Source of the DNA: Bacilli bacterium
GTDB taxonomy: Bacteria > Bacillota_I > Bacilli_A > RF39 > UBA660
Reading direction: 5' to 3'
DNA length: 64,000 bases
Assembly (NCBI GenBank): GCA_017473105.1
Contig: JAFUNE010000008.1
Location: forward strand, 186,001 to 250,000
Positions 53,290 through 61,813 of this stretch are shown here, in pieces. The notes beneath the pieces are model-generated. The model worked only from the letters and a program-made list of their open reading frames with translations, had not been told where the DNA came from and searched no databases. Position numbers and translations under genes: made by a program. Position 1 is the stretch's first letter. Each line of letters starts with the position of its first letter.

Positions 53290-54647
53290 TTTTTATTACC
53301 CCCTCCAAGTAACCCTTTAATGGCTTCATACCAATAATCAAAAGAAGCATTCACTGCATTAAATAAATATTTTGGTGATAAAACACTATATCTTAAATTC
53401 AAATATGCAATTTTTACATACAACATATAAAACTTTCTATAAAACGTTAACTTACTCATATTAGTAGGTTCAAGTGTCAAATGAACAAAATCCCATTTTC
53501 TATAGTCATCCGTAATAATACGATCTTTATATATTTCATACTGACCAGTACCAGGCATTGGAGTTAAAATTGATATAGTTGATAAAGTTAATTTATACTT
53601 CTTAATAAAATTATAAAGTTTTTTAAAATAACCAACATCAGCATCAATATCTACCATAAATAAACCAATACAAGTAATATTACACTCTTTTAACACATCA
53701 AGCGCTTTCATTATAATATTAACACTACTTTGTTTATTATATTTTTCCAAAACATCATCATCTATAACTTCAAGACCAACCGCACACATACTAACACCAA
53801 TATCAGCAAGTTTCTTCATATATTCTGGATTTCTTGATATAAAATCAGCCCTAAAATATAAAGAAAACTTTTTATTAATTTTCTCTTTCTTAATTAAATC
53901 AATAAACTCATCTAAATACTTTTTATTAACATAAAAAGTATCATCTACTATCCATATATTATCACACTTAATATTCTTTATTTCTTCAACAACATTAGAT
54001 GGTTTTCTATATAAATATCTACCACCATTTAATAACGTTGAAAAACAATAATTACAATTATGTGGACAACTATAACTAGCTTTAACAATAGCACAAGATT
54101 TCATAGTAACATATTTATATTTTTTTATATTTCTATAAAAATGAGTTCTATCTGGAAATGGCAAACTATCTATATCAAACACTTCTCTATCATTAACAAC
54201 CCATCTTCCATGATTCTTATAACAAATACCTTTAATCTTTTTAAAATTGATTTTTTTACTTTTAATAATAGTTTCAAAAGGTTTAAATCCACCACTATAA
54301 CTAATAACATCTAATCCTTCAATATGATAAAAATCCTCATATTTAACCTCAGCATGAGGACCACCTACAATAGTAAGTATTTTACTATTGAATTTTTTAA
54401 TTAAATTAGTATATTTTTCAACTGAATAAATATGTACAAAATTAGCCGTAATACAAACAATATCAGGATTAAAAGACTTTAAAGCTTTCTTTAAAGAATT
54501 ACCAATTGTCATATCACAAATCATAACTTCAACCTTATTCTTTTTACATATACTAAACATATATTCAAGCTCTAATGGTTCAGTTCTTATCAAAGATAAC
54601 TTTGTAAACACATTATTAAATTCAGGTTTTACTAATAATACTCTCAT
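53286..54647 (-). CDS. B12-binding-domain radical SAM protein D
   Basis: 453 residues with 'IRTEPLELEYMFSICKKN' and 'TIVGGPHAEVKYEDFY' in the B12-type domain, cluster motif 'SYSCPHNCNYCFSTLLNG', and C-terminal 'STISILTPMPGTGQYEIYKD'. First radical SAM gene to be translated in the operon, 2 bp after the second acyltransferase. Together with A, B, C and E it makes five radical SAM enzymes in one transcription unit. Confidence 0.9.
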   Translation of the reverse strand: MRVLLVKPEFNNVFTKLSLIRTEPLELEYMFSICKKNKVEVMICDMTIGNSLKKALKSFNPDIVCITANFVHIYSVEKYTNLIKKFNSKILTIVGGPHAEVKYEDFYHIEGLDVISYSGGFKPFETIIKSKKINFKKIKGICYKNHGRWVVNDREVFDIDSLPFPDRTHFYRNIKKYKYVTMKSCAIVKASYSCPHNCNYCFSTLLNGGRYLYRKPSNVVEEIKNIKCDNIWIVDDTFYVNKKYLDEFIDLIKKEKINKKFSLYFRADFISRNPEYMKKLADIGVSMCAVGLEVIDDDVLEKYNKQSSVNIIMKALDVLKECNITCIGLFMVDIDADVGYFKKLYNFIKKYKLTLSTISILTPMPGTGQYEIYKDRIITDDYRKWDFVHLTLEPTNMSKLTFYRKFYMLYVKIAYLNLRYSVLSPKYLFNAVNASFDYWYEAIKGLLGGGNKK

Positions 54648-54649
54648 CT

Positions 54650-55621
54650 CTACTCCTTAAAAACTCTATGATCACTAAATGAATACTTATATTCTAAAAT
54701 TCCCCTTAATAAATATGCAATTTTATTTAAAAACTTATTAGAATGATGAACATAAAAATATTTTTTTTCTAAATAACATCCCATCTTAAGCTTCGCGTCT
54801 TCACTCGTTTGACCAAAATCTATATATTTACACTTATTATCTATCGCATACTCTATAATTTTATAAAGCATCAAATAATATAAATCACTAGTATCATAAC
54901 TATAATCCATTCCACATAACATAAATATTAATTTATTTTTATTCTTTTTTAAAAGTACAAATCCACAAGGTTTATTCTCTTTCATAAATACTATTTTTTG
55001 AGCATCAACTTTTTCAAAAAATCCACGTTCTAACTTTTCAAGTTTATAATTAGACTTATTATATGTATTCAAATATAAATCATAAACATCCATCTTATTA
55101 TCATAAACACAACTTATGTCACTTGTATTATTAAGAGCTTTCATTATTCTTCTTCTATACCCACTTCTAAGAGAATTTAAGTAACCTATAATACTATTAA
55201 ACTTATTTTCAAACATACATGTAGGTAGTGTTTCACATAATGAATAATCTTTAATTTTGTTACAATTTTCAACATTCAAAACAAGTTTAGCTCCTTTAAT
55301 ACTTTTTATAAAATCAAACATCATCTCTTCATTATTCGTAATATATCCACAATTACTCAAAGAACAAGGATAACCAACTACTTTTAACTTCATAAATAAT
55401 TCTAACTTACCAAAAGTAAATATATTCATTTTATTTTCATAAACACTAAAAAATGCATAATCTTTTCCACTCTTTAAATAATAATATTCCTGTTTTAACT
55501 TATTTTCATTTTTTAGCAATTTAAACATTTCAGCATTATAAGGAAAATCAAATTTCTTAAGCTTAAAATCTTCAATATTAGAATATCTATATATTTTAAT
55601 ATTATTTAATACTTTTTTCAT
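54650..55621 (-). CDS. FemAB/GNAT-fold acyltransferase-like protein 2
   Basis: 323-residue protein from ATG 55621 (AAAGG upstream; earlier in-frame starts lie deeper in the preceding gene or too close to the RBS). The C-terminal half has the peptidyl/amino-acyl transferase look of FemAB- and CelD-like GNATs: 'LRSGYRRRIMKALNNTSDIS', 'CGFVLLKKNKNKLIFMLCGM', 'YLMLYKIIEYAIDNKCKYID' then 'FGQTSEDAKLKMGCYLEKKY'. It would transfer an acyl or aminoacyl group, possibly from the operon's carrier protein. Overlaps its neighbour by 20 nt. Confidence 0.72.
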   Translation of the reverse strand: MKKVLNNIKIYRYSNIEDFKLKKFDFPYNAEMFKLLKNENKLKQEYYYLKSGKDYAFFSVYENKMNIFTFGKLELFMKLKVVGYPCSLSNCGYITNNEEMMFDFIKSIKGAKLVLNVENCNKIKDYSLCETLPTCMFENKFNSIIGYLNSLRSGYRRRIMKALNNTSDISCVYDNKMDVYDLYLNTYNKSNYKLEKLERGFFEKVDAQKIVFMKENKPCGFVLLKKNKNKLIFMLCGMDYSYDTSDLYYLMLYKIIEYAIDNKCKYIDFGQTSEDAKLKMGCYLEKKYFYVHHSNKFLNKIAYLLRGILEYKYSFSDHRVFKE

Positions 55622-56690
55622 AAACAACATACCTTTTATATAAACTATCACATATTGCTTCACAAAAACTACTTGAATCTTTATTCTCTTCTAGTATCCA
55701 AGATGTTTCAGCATCACGAATTTTATACTTTCCCATTATTTTAAATATTTGATGAAGAAGTCCAAGAGGTAACCCGACTTTTCTATATTCAGGAAGAACA
55801 CCATATTCCATAACTTTAGCAGTACCAATCTTTTTATTTTTAAATATATTTCTAAAAAAATGAACAGTTCCAAAAACCTCACCAGATTTAACAAGTTTAT
55901 TAAAATCTGGATACCACATAACAAACGCAACAGGCTTATTATCTTTAAAAGCAAATATCAAAGAATCTTCCTTCATAAATAAAAATAACTCTTTTAACAT
56001 TTCCTTATCTTCTTCATAACGTCTCTTATAATAATATCTGTGTCCAATAAAACATTTGTTATTTAAATCAGTATAATATTTAGAATACTCATCAAATTTA
56101 CTCTTATCGAAATATCTAAACTCATATCCTTTTTCTAACTTATCAAGAACAGCTTTATATCTATTAAGTCTATTATCAATACTATTTAATTTATAAGTAT
56201 TTAAATATATTTCACGACATCTCATATTCCTAAAATAATCATTATAATAACTAGGATTACAAGCACCTGAAAAAGAATTTTTACTATCAAAATCAGAATC
56301 TAAAAAACCAAGACCATAATTAACATGACCATTAAGACCAATAACAATTTTCTTACACTTATGTTTTTTTCCAATCTCATTTGCTTTACTAATTAAAAGT
56401 TTAACCGCTTTATCTTGATTATCTTTACTCATAAAATAACTAAGACTAATATATTCTTTTAATTTATCAGTAAAAATAATTATTCCTTGGCAAACAACTT
56501 CTCCTCTTTTATTTTCAATATTAATAGGAGTAATTTCCTTTTCATATGTAAAACTACTCTTACCAAAAAATAATTCCTTCAAGACAAAAAAATCATTATC
56601 AACAAAATGAGAATAATTAGAAAATATTTCTTTTCTAAAATTTAAAAATTTCTTTTTATCTTCACGAGACTTAACCAAAACTACTTTCAT
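55602..56690 (-). CDS. GNAT-fold acyltransferase-like protein 1 (YghO-like)
   Basis: 362 residues, apparently two GNAT-like halves: N-terminal 'VLVKSREDKKKFLNFRKEIF' and a C-terminal half with 'GVLPEYRKVGLPLGLLHQIF' and 'DAETSWILEENKDSSSFCEA'. The layout recalls YghO-like N-acyltransferases found near lipid or sphingolipid genes. Four bp after the phosphopantetheinyl transferase. Substrate unknown; acyl transfer from the operon's ACP is a reasonable inference. Confidence 0.72.
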   Translation of the reverse strand: MKVVLVKSREDKKKFLNFRKEIFSNYSHFVDNDFFVLKELFFGKSSFTYEKEITPINIENKRGEVVCQGIIIFTDKLKEYISLSYFMSKDNQDKAVKLLISKANEIGKKHKCKKIVIGLNGHVNYGLGFLDSDFDSKNSFSGACNPSYYNDYFRNMRCREIYLNTYKLNSIDNRLNRYKAVLDKLEKGYEFRYFDKSKFDEYSKYYTDLNNKCFIGHRYYYKRRYEEDKEMLKELFLFMKEDSLIFAFKDNKPVAFVMWYPDFNKLVKSGEVFGTVHFFRNIFKNKKIGTAKVMEYGVLPEYRKVGLPLGLLHQIFKIMGKYKIRDAETSWILEENKDSSSFCEAICDSLYKRYVVYEKSIK

Positions 56691-56694
56691 AAAA

Positions 56695-57147
56695 CTATCC
56701 CCTCAAACAAACACTAACAACATAATCACAAATTTTAATTACCTTAAAATTAAAATCTAAATATTTAAACATAACTCTATTATTATTAACAAAATTAATA
56801 CTAGAAAGTTTAATACTTATACCACACCCTATATTCTTTAAATATGATTCTTTCAAAGTCCAAATTAAAGTAAAATAATAATCTCTATTATTTTTACTAT
56901 TAACATACTCATATTCTTCACTCGATAAAATTCTAGATGCCATAACTTCATCATATTGTCTTATTTTCTCAATATCAATTCCACATTCAAAAGAATCAAT
57001 AACCAAGCCACTCAACTCATCACTATGACTTTTATTAAAATAAAATAAATTATCAAAAATATAAGGTTTACCAAATTCATTATAAATAAATGAATACTTA
57101 TTTAAATAACCATTTATAAATTTTCTATCCCCAAATAACAATTTCAT
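56695..57147 (-). CDS. 4'-phosphopantetheinyl transferase (Sfp-type, short)
   Basis: 150-residue enzyme with the Mg/CoA-binding motifs 'CGIDIEKIRQYDEV' and 'FTLIWTLKESYLKNIGCGIS'. Activates carrier proteins by attaching phosphopantetheine to serine. It is shorter than Sfp but keeps both core motifs. The ATG overlaps the ACP stop by 4 nt, so the carrier protein is its obvious substrate. Confidence 0.9.
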   Translation of the reverse strand: MKLLFGDRKFINGYLNKYSFIYNEFGKPYIFDNLFYFNKSHSDELSGLVIDSFECGIDIEKIRQYDEVMASRILSSEEYEYVNSKNNRDYYFTLIWTLKESYLKNIGCGISIKLSSINFVNNNRVMFKYLDFNFKVIKICDYVVSVCLRG

Positions 57148-57362
57148 TTTCTTGATTCCAAATATTTTACTAAATCATCAACTGTATTTAATTTTCTATA
57201 CATACACTCTTCAATTTCAATACCAAACTTATCTTCAATAAGACAAATCAAATTAATAAAATCAAATGAAGTAAGACCGAAATCATTCTTAAAATTAGAC
57301 TCTAATTTAATATTAGTAATATCATAATTTTCTCTCATCATTATTTTCAAATCACTTAACAT
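57144..57362 (-). CDS. Acyl/peptidyl carrier protein
   Basis: 72-residue four-helix carrier protein. The phosphopantetheine serine is S32 in 'NDFGLTSFDFINLI' (TSF instead of the usual DSL), followed by 'CLIEDKFGIEIEECMYRKL'. Flanked by and overlapping its ligase (11 nt) and its phosphopantetheinyl transferase (4 nt), so it is dedicated to this pathway rather than being the fatty-acid ACP. Confidence 0.9.
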   Translation of the reverse strand: MLSDLKIMMRENYDITNIKLESNFKNDFGLTSFDFINLICLIEDKFGIEIEECMYRKLNTVDDLVKYLESRK

Positions 57363-58923
57363 ACTTACTCCTTATAATCTTCTTAGAACTATTCTTTTCA
57401 AATTCACATTCCATTATTTCAGTGTGATCAATATTCATATAGCTAGGCAAAGTAGAATTAATTTTCTTAATATCATCATCTAATTTATCATTAACTTCTT
57501 CCATATAAACAAGAGCAACTATAATAGATACATTCTTTTTCTTACGACTTACAACTAAACACTCTTTTACATATTCAAGACTAAGAATTTTCTCTTCAAT
57601 CACTTCAGGACTAAAGTTTTTACCATTCTCAAGAATAATTAAATTCTTCTTTCTACCAGTAACATATAAAATATTACCATCTTTATATCCAAAATCACCA
57701 GTTTTAAAATAACCATTTTTAAATGATTTTTTATTCTCTTTTTCATCTTTATAATAACCAAGCATAACATTTGGACCTTTAACAAGAATTTCCCCATCTT
57801 TTTCTATTTTAACATTGTCATCCTTAATTATAGTACCAACACTACCAATAACATTATTTTCATGCCTATTAACCGCAACCAAAGGAGAACACTCACTCAA
57901 ACCATATCCATTTAAAACCATAATACCAATTTCATCAAACTTCTCAACATAATATGGATTCAAACTGGCTCCACCACTAACCATAAGTCTAAGTCTTTTA
58001 TTCAAAATATTACCAAAAAACAAATGTCTTAAATCTATTTTAAACTTTCTTAAAAAATTACTAATTTTAATCATAAACATAAGTAAATTATATTTCTTAG
58101 TTCTCTTCGCAGTCGCAATAATATTTTTATACATTCCCTCAACCATCATCGGAACAACTGCTATAAAATAAGGATTAAACATTTTTAAATCACGAACTAT
58201 ATACTTTAAATCTAAATTTAAACATAATGTTGTGCCATTATATAATGTATTCAAAACACCAGGATTAAATCCATATGTATGATTCATTGGTAAAACAGAC
58301 AAAGTAGGATTTTTCAAATGATTATTTTCAACTGCAGCCCTTAAATTGGATAAAATATTATATTGAGATAACATAACTCCCTTAACTTGATCAGTCGTAC
58401 CACTAGTAAAAACCAAAATACTAAATTTATTTCTATCACACTTCTTAACAGATTTAATAAAACTTTCAGTATCAAAACTACGACCAATCATCGTCTTATA
58501 CTCTTGATCAATATTAATCAATCTAGTCTTTAATTTATTTAACAAACCAATCTTAGACTTCATCTTATTTGTATACAACAAAACATCAATATCAAATTTA
58601 TCAACAATATTTTTTAAATCTTCACTAGTTACTTCCTTATCAATCGGACAAATAACATTATCAAAAACACTAGATAAATACAAAGTTATATATTCATACC
58701 TATTTTCAGAAATAATACCAATATTTTTATTCTTAATTGAATTTATTTTAAAATAATTATATAGATTACCAATTTCACTAACTAAATCTTTATATAAAAT
58801 CTCAACTACTTCACTTTTATAATACTTAATAGCTACTCTATCACCATACTCATAATACATACCGTTGATCATTTCACCAAAAGTATTAAATCTGACTGTC
58901 TTATAATAATCTACATTCTTCAT
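57352..58923 (-). CDS. AMP-forming acyl ligase (ANL superfamily)
   Basis: 523-residue adenylating enzyme with P-loop 'LVFTSGTTDQVKGVMLS' (one substitution from the usual TSGTTGxPKG), 'GYGLSECSPLVAVNRH', 'YFKTGDFGYKDGNILYVTGR' and the C-terminal lysine region 'SSKKIIRSKY'. Resembles long-chain acyl-CoA/acyl-ACP synthetases. As first gene of the operon and next to the ACP it probably loads a carboxylic acid onto that carrier. The extended -10 element TGTTATAAT lies ~42 bp upstream. Confidence 0.9.
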   Translation of the reverse strand: MKNVDYYKTVRFNTFGEMINGMYYEYGDRVAIKYYKSEVVEILYKDLVSEIGNLYNYFKINSIKNKNIGIISENRYEYITLYLSSVFDNVICPIDKEVTSEDLKNIVDKFDIDVLLYTNKMKSKIGLLNKLKTRLINIDQEYKTMIGRSFDTESFIKSVKKCDRNKFSILVFTSGTTDQVKGVMLSQYNILSNLRAAVENNHLKNPTLSVLPMNHTYGFNPGVLNTLYNGTTLCLNLDLKYIVRDLKMFNPYFIAVVPMMVEGMYKNIIATAKRTKKYNLLMFMIKISNFLRKFKIDLRHLFFGNILNKRLRLMVSGGASLNPYYVEKFDEIGIMVLNGYGLSECSPLVAVNRHENNVIGSVGTIIKDDNVKIEKDGEILVKGPNVMLGYYKDEKENKKSFKNGYFKTGDFGYKDGNILYVTGRKKNLIILENGKNFSPEVIEEKILSLEYVKECLVVSRKKKNVSIIVALVYMEEVNDKLDDDIKKINSTLPSYMNIDHTEIMECEFEKNSSKKIIRSKYVK

Positions 58924-58964
58924 ATTAATTCCTCAAACTACGTATAATTTTTAAGTTCTTTTTT

Positions 58965-58973
58965 ATTATAACA
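58965..58973 (-). promoter_or_regulatory. Extended -10 promoter of the 16-gene operon
   Basis: Minus-strand TGTTATAAT before the ligase start at 58923; no good -35. No other promoter-sized gap occurs until 44.1 kb. Confidence 0.45.
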
Positions 58974-59016
58974 TATCATTACATAAATAACACTAAAATA
59001 AAAATAACAAATATTA

Positions 59017-59045
59017 TTGACTAACCTAACTTTTTATGTTAATAT
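59017..59045 (+). promoter_or_regulatory. Promoter of tRNA-His
   Basis: TTGACT (59017-59022), 17-nt spacer, TAATAT (59040-59045); expected start ~15 bp before the tRNA. Confidence 0.65.
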
Positions 59046-59067
59046 TAATAACGAATTCAATTCACAT

Positions 59068-59144
59068 GGCGATATTGGTGAAGTGGTTAACACGGCGGAT
59101 TGTGGTCCCGTTATGCGTGGGTTCGATTCCCACATGTCGCCCCA
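59068..59144 (+). tRNA. tRNA-His (GTG anticodon)
   Basis: 77 nt with encoded CCA. Acceptor GGCGATA pairs with TGTCGCC; there is no unpaired discriminator before CCA, the G(-1):C73 arrangement specific to tRNA-His. The anticodon loop TTGTGGT reads GTG; the T arm is GTGGG-TTCGATT-CCCAC. Own promoter and terminator; the only clear functional gene on the plus strand. Confidence 0.97.
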
Positions 59145-59154
59145 TCTAAACAAT

Positions 59155-59182
59155 AAGTTGAACAATTTGTTCAACTTTTTTC
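59155..59182 (+). terminator. Rho-independent terminator of tRNA-His
   Basis: 10-bp stem AAGTTGAACA/TGTTCAACTT with a 3-nt loop followed by TTTTC. Confidence 0.85.
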
Positions 59183-59190
59183 TTGCAATA

Positions 59191-59234
59191 AAAACAAAAA
59201 ATAGTGTTTCTTAGATAAAACACTATTTTTTTTT
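59191..59234 (-). terminator. Rho-independent terminator of parEC, probably bidirectional
   Basis: 10-bp stem AATAGTGTTT/AAACACTATT (59200-59209 with 59218-59227), T-rich on both strands; abuts the parC stop codon at 59233. Confidence 0.8.
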
Positions 59235-61806
59235 ATAATTTAAATTCTTCAAAGAAATCACTCATAGTTAATTGTTTTTCTTTTTTAGGTTTTTCTTTAA
59301 CCTCGGCCTTAGCTATTTTAATTTCTTTGTCTTTAGTAACTTCCTTAAATTCTTCTTCATCATTACTTTCAATTTCAATAATTGGTGGTTTTTCATTAGT
59401 TATATCAACAATCTTAGATAACATGAATATATTGTCAACATTCTTTCTACTAAATGTCATACCAGTACTTTGAGTATCCATAATACTAATATCACTAGAT
59501 TTTAAATAACCAACATCTCCATCAACTATACCAAAAATATTTTTACTAGAAGAATTATATGCTCTAACTATATTATATCTCTTAGATTTTGGAGTCTTAA
59601 TAATTGTAGAACCTTTCTTAGCTCTTCCTGACATCTCAATATCACTAACTTTAACTCTCTTAGCAGTATTTTTATCAGTAAATATTGTTACATATTCTTT
59701 ATCAAGATTATGTACAAATCCACAAACTACCTCTCTATTATCAGAAAGTTTAATTGACTTAACACCACTAGTTCTAAGTCCAACAACAGGTATTTCATTA
59801 ATATCATATTTTAAAGCATAGCCATCATTTGTAATAACTACAACGTCAGTTCCATTATATCTACTTACACTTAATAACTCATCATCATCCTTAAGTTTGC
59901 ACATAGAAATTGGTTTTGTATAACGACTAACTTCAAATGCATTTAAAGGAACCCTCTTAACCATACCCTTCTTAGTAAATATAGTTAAAATTGAATCATC
60001 AAACTTATGAACAGCTATTGTCTTAACTATTCTCTCTCCATCACTAACTTTAATAATACTAGATACATGAGATCCAACATCTTTAAATTTACTTTCATTA
60101 ATTTCTCTAACTGGTAAATATAAATAATTACCTAAATTAGTAAATAATAAAATTGTATCTAAATTATTAACTTTATAGAATCCTTCAATATAATCTCCTT
60201 CTTTAACAACAGGATACTCGTTTTCATTTGCTGCCATAACTTTAAGTGAATGTTTTTTAACATAACCAGCTGCAGATATACATACAACAAAATCTTCTTT
60301 TGTAACCATATCAAGTTCATCTATTTTAATTTCAGTAATTTCTTCTTTAATTTCTGTTTTTCTAGGTGTAGCATATTTCTTTCTAATATCTCTTAATTCA
60401 CCCTTCATAACATTACGAAGTTCATTCTCATCACTAAGAATCTTTTCACACTCAGCAATAAGACTTTTTAACTCTTCGCTTCTTTCTTCTAAAGAAACAA
60501 TATCAGTATTAGTTAATTTATATAATTGTAAAGTTACAATTGCTTCAGCTTGTTCTTCAGTAAATTGATACTTCTCAACTAAATTAACTTTAGCATCACT
60601 CTTATTTTTAGAAGCTCGAATTGTAGCAATAACTTCATCTAATATTGAAATAGCTTTAATTAAACCAGAAACAATATTATATTCTTTTCTATAACTAGCT
60701 AAATTAAACTCTGTTCTCTTAGTTATAACTTCTTTTAAATGCTCAATATAAGCATCTAAAATTGGAATAATACCAAGAGTCTTAGGCGTTCTATTTACTA
60801 TAGTAACCATATTATAGTTATAAGAAACTTGCAAATCAGTATTCTTAAGTAAATAATTTAATATTAATTCTTTATTAGCACCATTCTTTAAATCAATTGC
60901 TATTCTAAGACCTTCTCTATCAGTTTCATCTCTAACTTCAGCAATACCCTCAATTTTCTTATCAATTCTAAGAGCATCTATTTTTTGAACAAGTAAAGCT
61001 TTATTAACATCAAAAGGAATTTCACTAATTATAATTTGTTCTTTTCCTTTTTCCTTTTTAAATTCAGTTTTACTCTTAACAATTACTTTTCCACGACCAG
61101 TTGTAAAAGCATCTATTATTCCATTTTTACCCTCTACTATACCACCAGTTGGAAAATCAGGTCCCTTAACTATTTCTAAAATAGTATCAAGTCTACAATT
61201 AGGACTATCAATTCTCTTAATTGTTGCATCAACTATTTCACCTAAATTATGAGGTGGAATATTAGTAGCATAACCAGCAGAAATTCCATTTGAACCATTT
61301 ACAAGTAAATTTGGAAATTTAGCTGGAAGTACAGTAGGTTCTAAAAATCTATCATCAAAGTTTGGAGCCCACTTAACTGTATCTTTATCAAGTTCACTTA
61401 ATAACTCACCAGCTATCTTAGCAAGTCTAGCTTCAGTATAACGGTAAGCAGCTGCTGAGTCACCATCCATTGAACCATTATTTCCTTGAATATCTACTAA
61501 AATTGTATTTTGCTTCCACCATTGACTCATTCTAACCATTGCATCATAAACAGATGAATCACCATGTGGATGGAATTTACCAAGCACATCTCCAACAGTA
61601 GCAGCACATTTTATATATCCTTTATCCCATGTATTATTTGCTTTATACATTGCATAAAGTATTCTTCTTTGAACAGGTTTTAAACCATCTCTTACATCTG
61701 GTATAGCTCTATCAAGAATGATTTCTTTAGCATATTTACCAAATCTATCACCCATAATTTCTTCAAGGGCATAATCTTGTATACGTTTTAAAATATCATT
61801 TTTCAT
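59233..61806 (-). CDS. parC: DNA topoisomerase IV subunit A
   Basis: 857-residue type IIA topoisomerase subunit. The breakage-reunion domain carries 'VGDVLGKFHPHGDSSVYDAM' (quinolone-determining region with Ser and Asp at the usual positions) and the active-site Tyr in 'AAAYRYTEARLAKIAGELL'. A beta-pinwheel C-terminal domain follows. The GyrA box (QRRGGxG) is not seen, supporting ParC over GyrA, as does pairing with parE. AGGTGAG precedes the ATG 7 bp after parE. Confidence 0.92.
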   Translation of the reverse strand: MKNDILKRIQDYALEEIMGDRFGKYAKEIILDRAIPDVRDGLKPVQRRILYAMYKANNTWDKGYIKCAATVGDVLGKFHPHGDSSVYDAMVRMSQWWKQNTILVDIQGNNGSMDGDSAAAYRYTEARLAKIAGELLSELDKDTVKWAPNFDDRFLEPTVLPAKFPNLLVNGSNGISAGYATNIPPHNLGEIVDATIKRIDSPNCRLDTILEIVKGPDFPTGGIVEGKNGIIDAFTTGRGKVIVKSKTEFKKEKGKEQIIISEIPFDVNKALLVQKIDALRIDKKIEGIAEVRDETDREGLRIAIDLKNGANKELILNYLLKNTDLQVSYNYNMVTIVNRTPKTLGIIPILDAYIEHLKEVITKRTEFNLASYRKEYNIVSGLIKAISILDEVIATIRASKNKSDAKVNLVEKYQFTEEQAEAIVTLQLYKLTNTDIVSLEERSEELKSLIAECEKILSDENELRNVMKGELRDIRKKYATPRKTEIKEEITEIKIDELDMVTKEDFVVCISAAGYVKKHSLKVMAANENEYPVVKEGDYIEGFYKVNNLDTILLFTNLGNYLYLPVREINESKFKDVGSHVSSIIKVSDGERIVKTIAVHKFDDSILTIFTKKGMVKRVPLNAFEVSRYTKPISMCKLKDDDELLSVSRYNGTDVVVITNDGYALKYDINEIPVVGLRTSGVKSIKLSDNREVVCGFVHNLDKEYVTIFTDKNTAKRVKVSDIEMSGRAKKGSTIIKTPKSKRYNIVRAYNSSSKNIFGIVDGDVGYLKSSDISIMDTQSTGMTFSRKNVDNIFMLSKIVDITNEKPPIIEIESNDEEEFKEVTKDKEIKIAKAEVKEKPKKEKQLTMSDFFEEFKL

Positions 61807-61813
61807 GTCTCAC

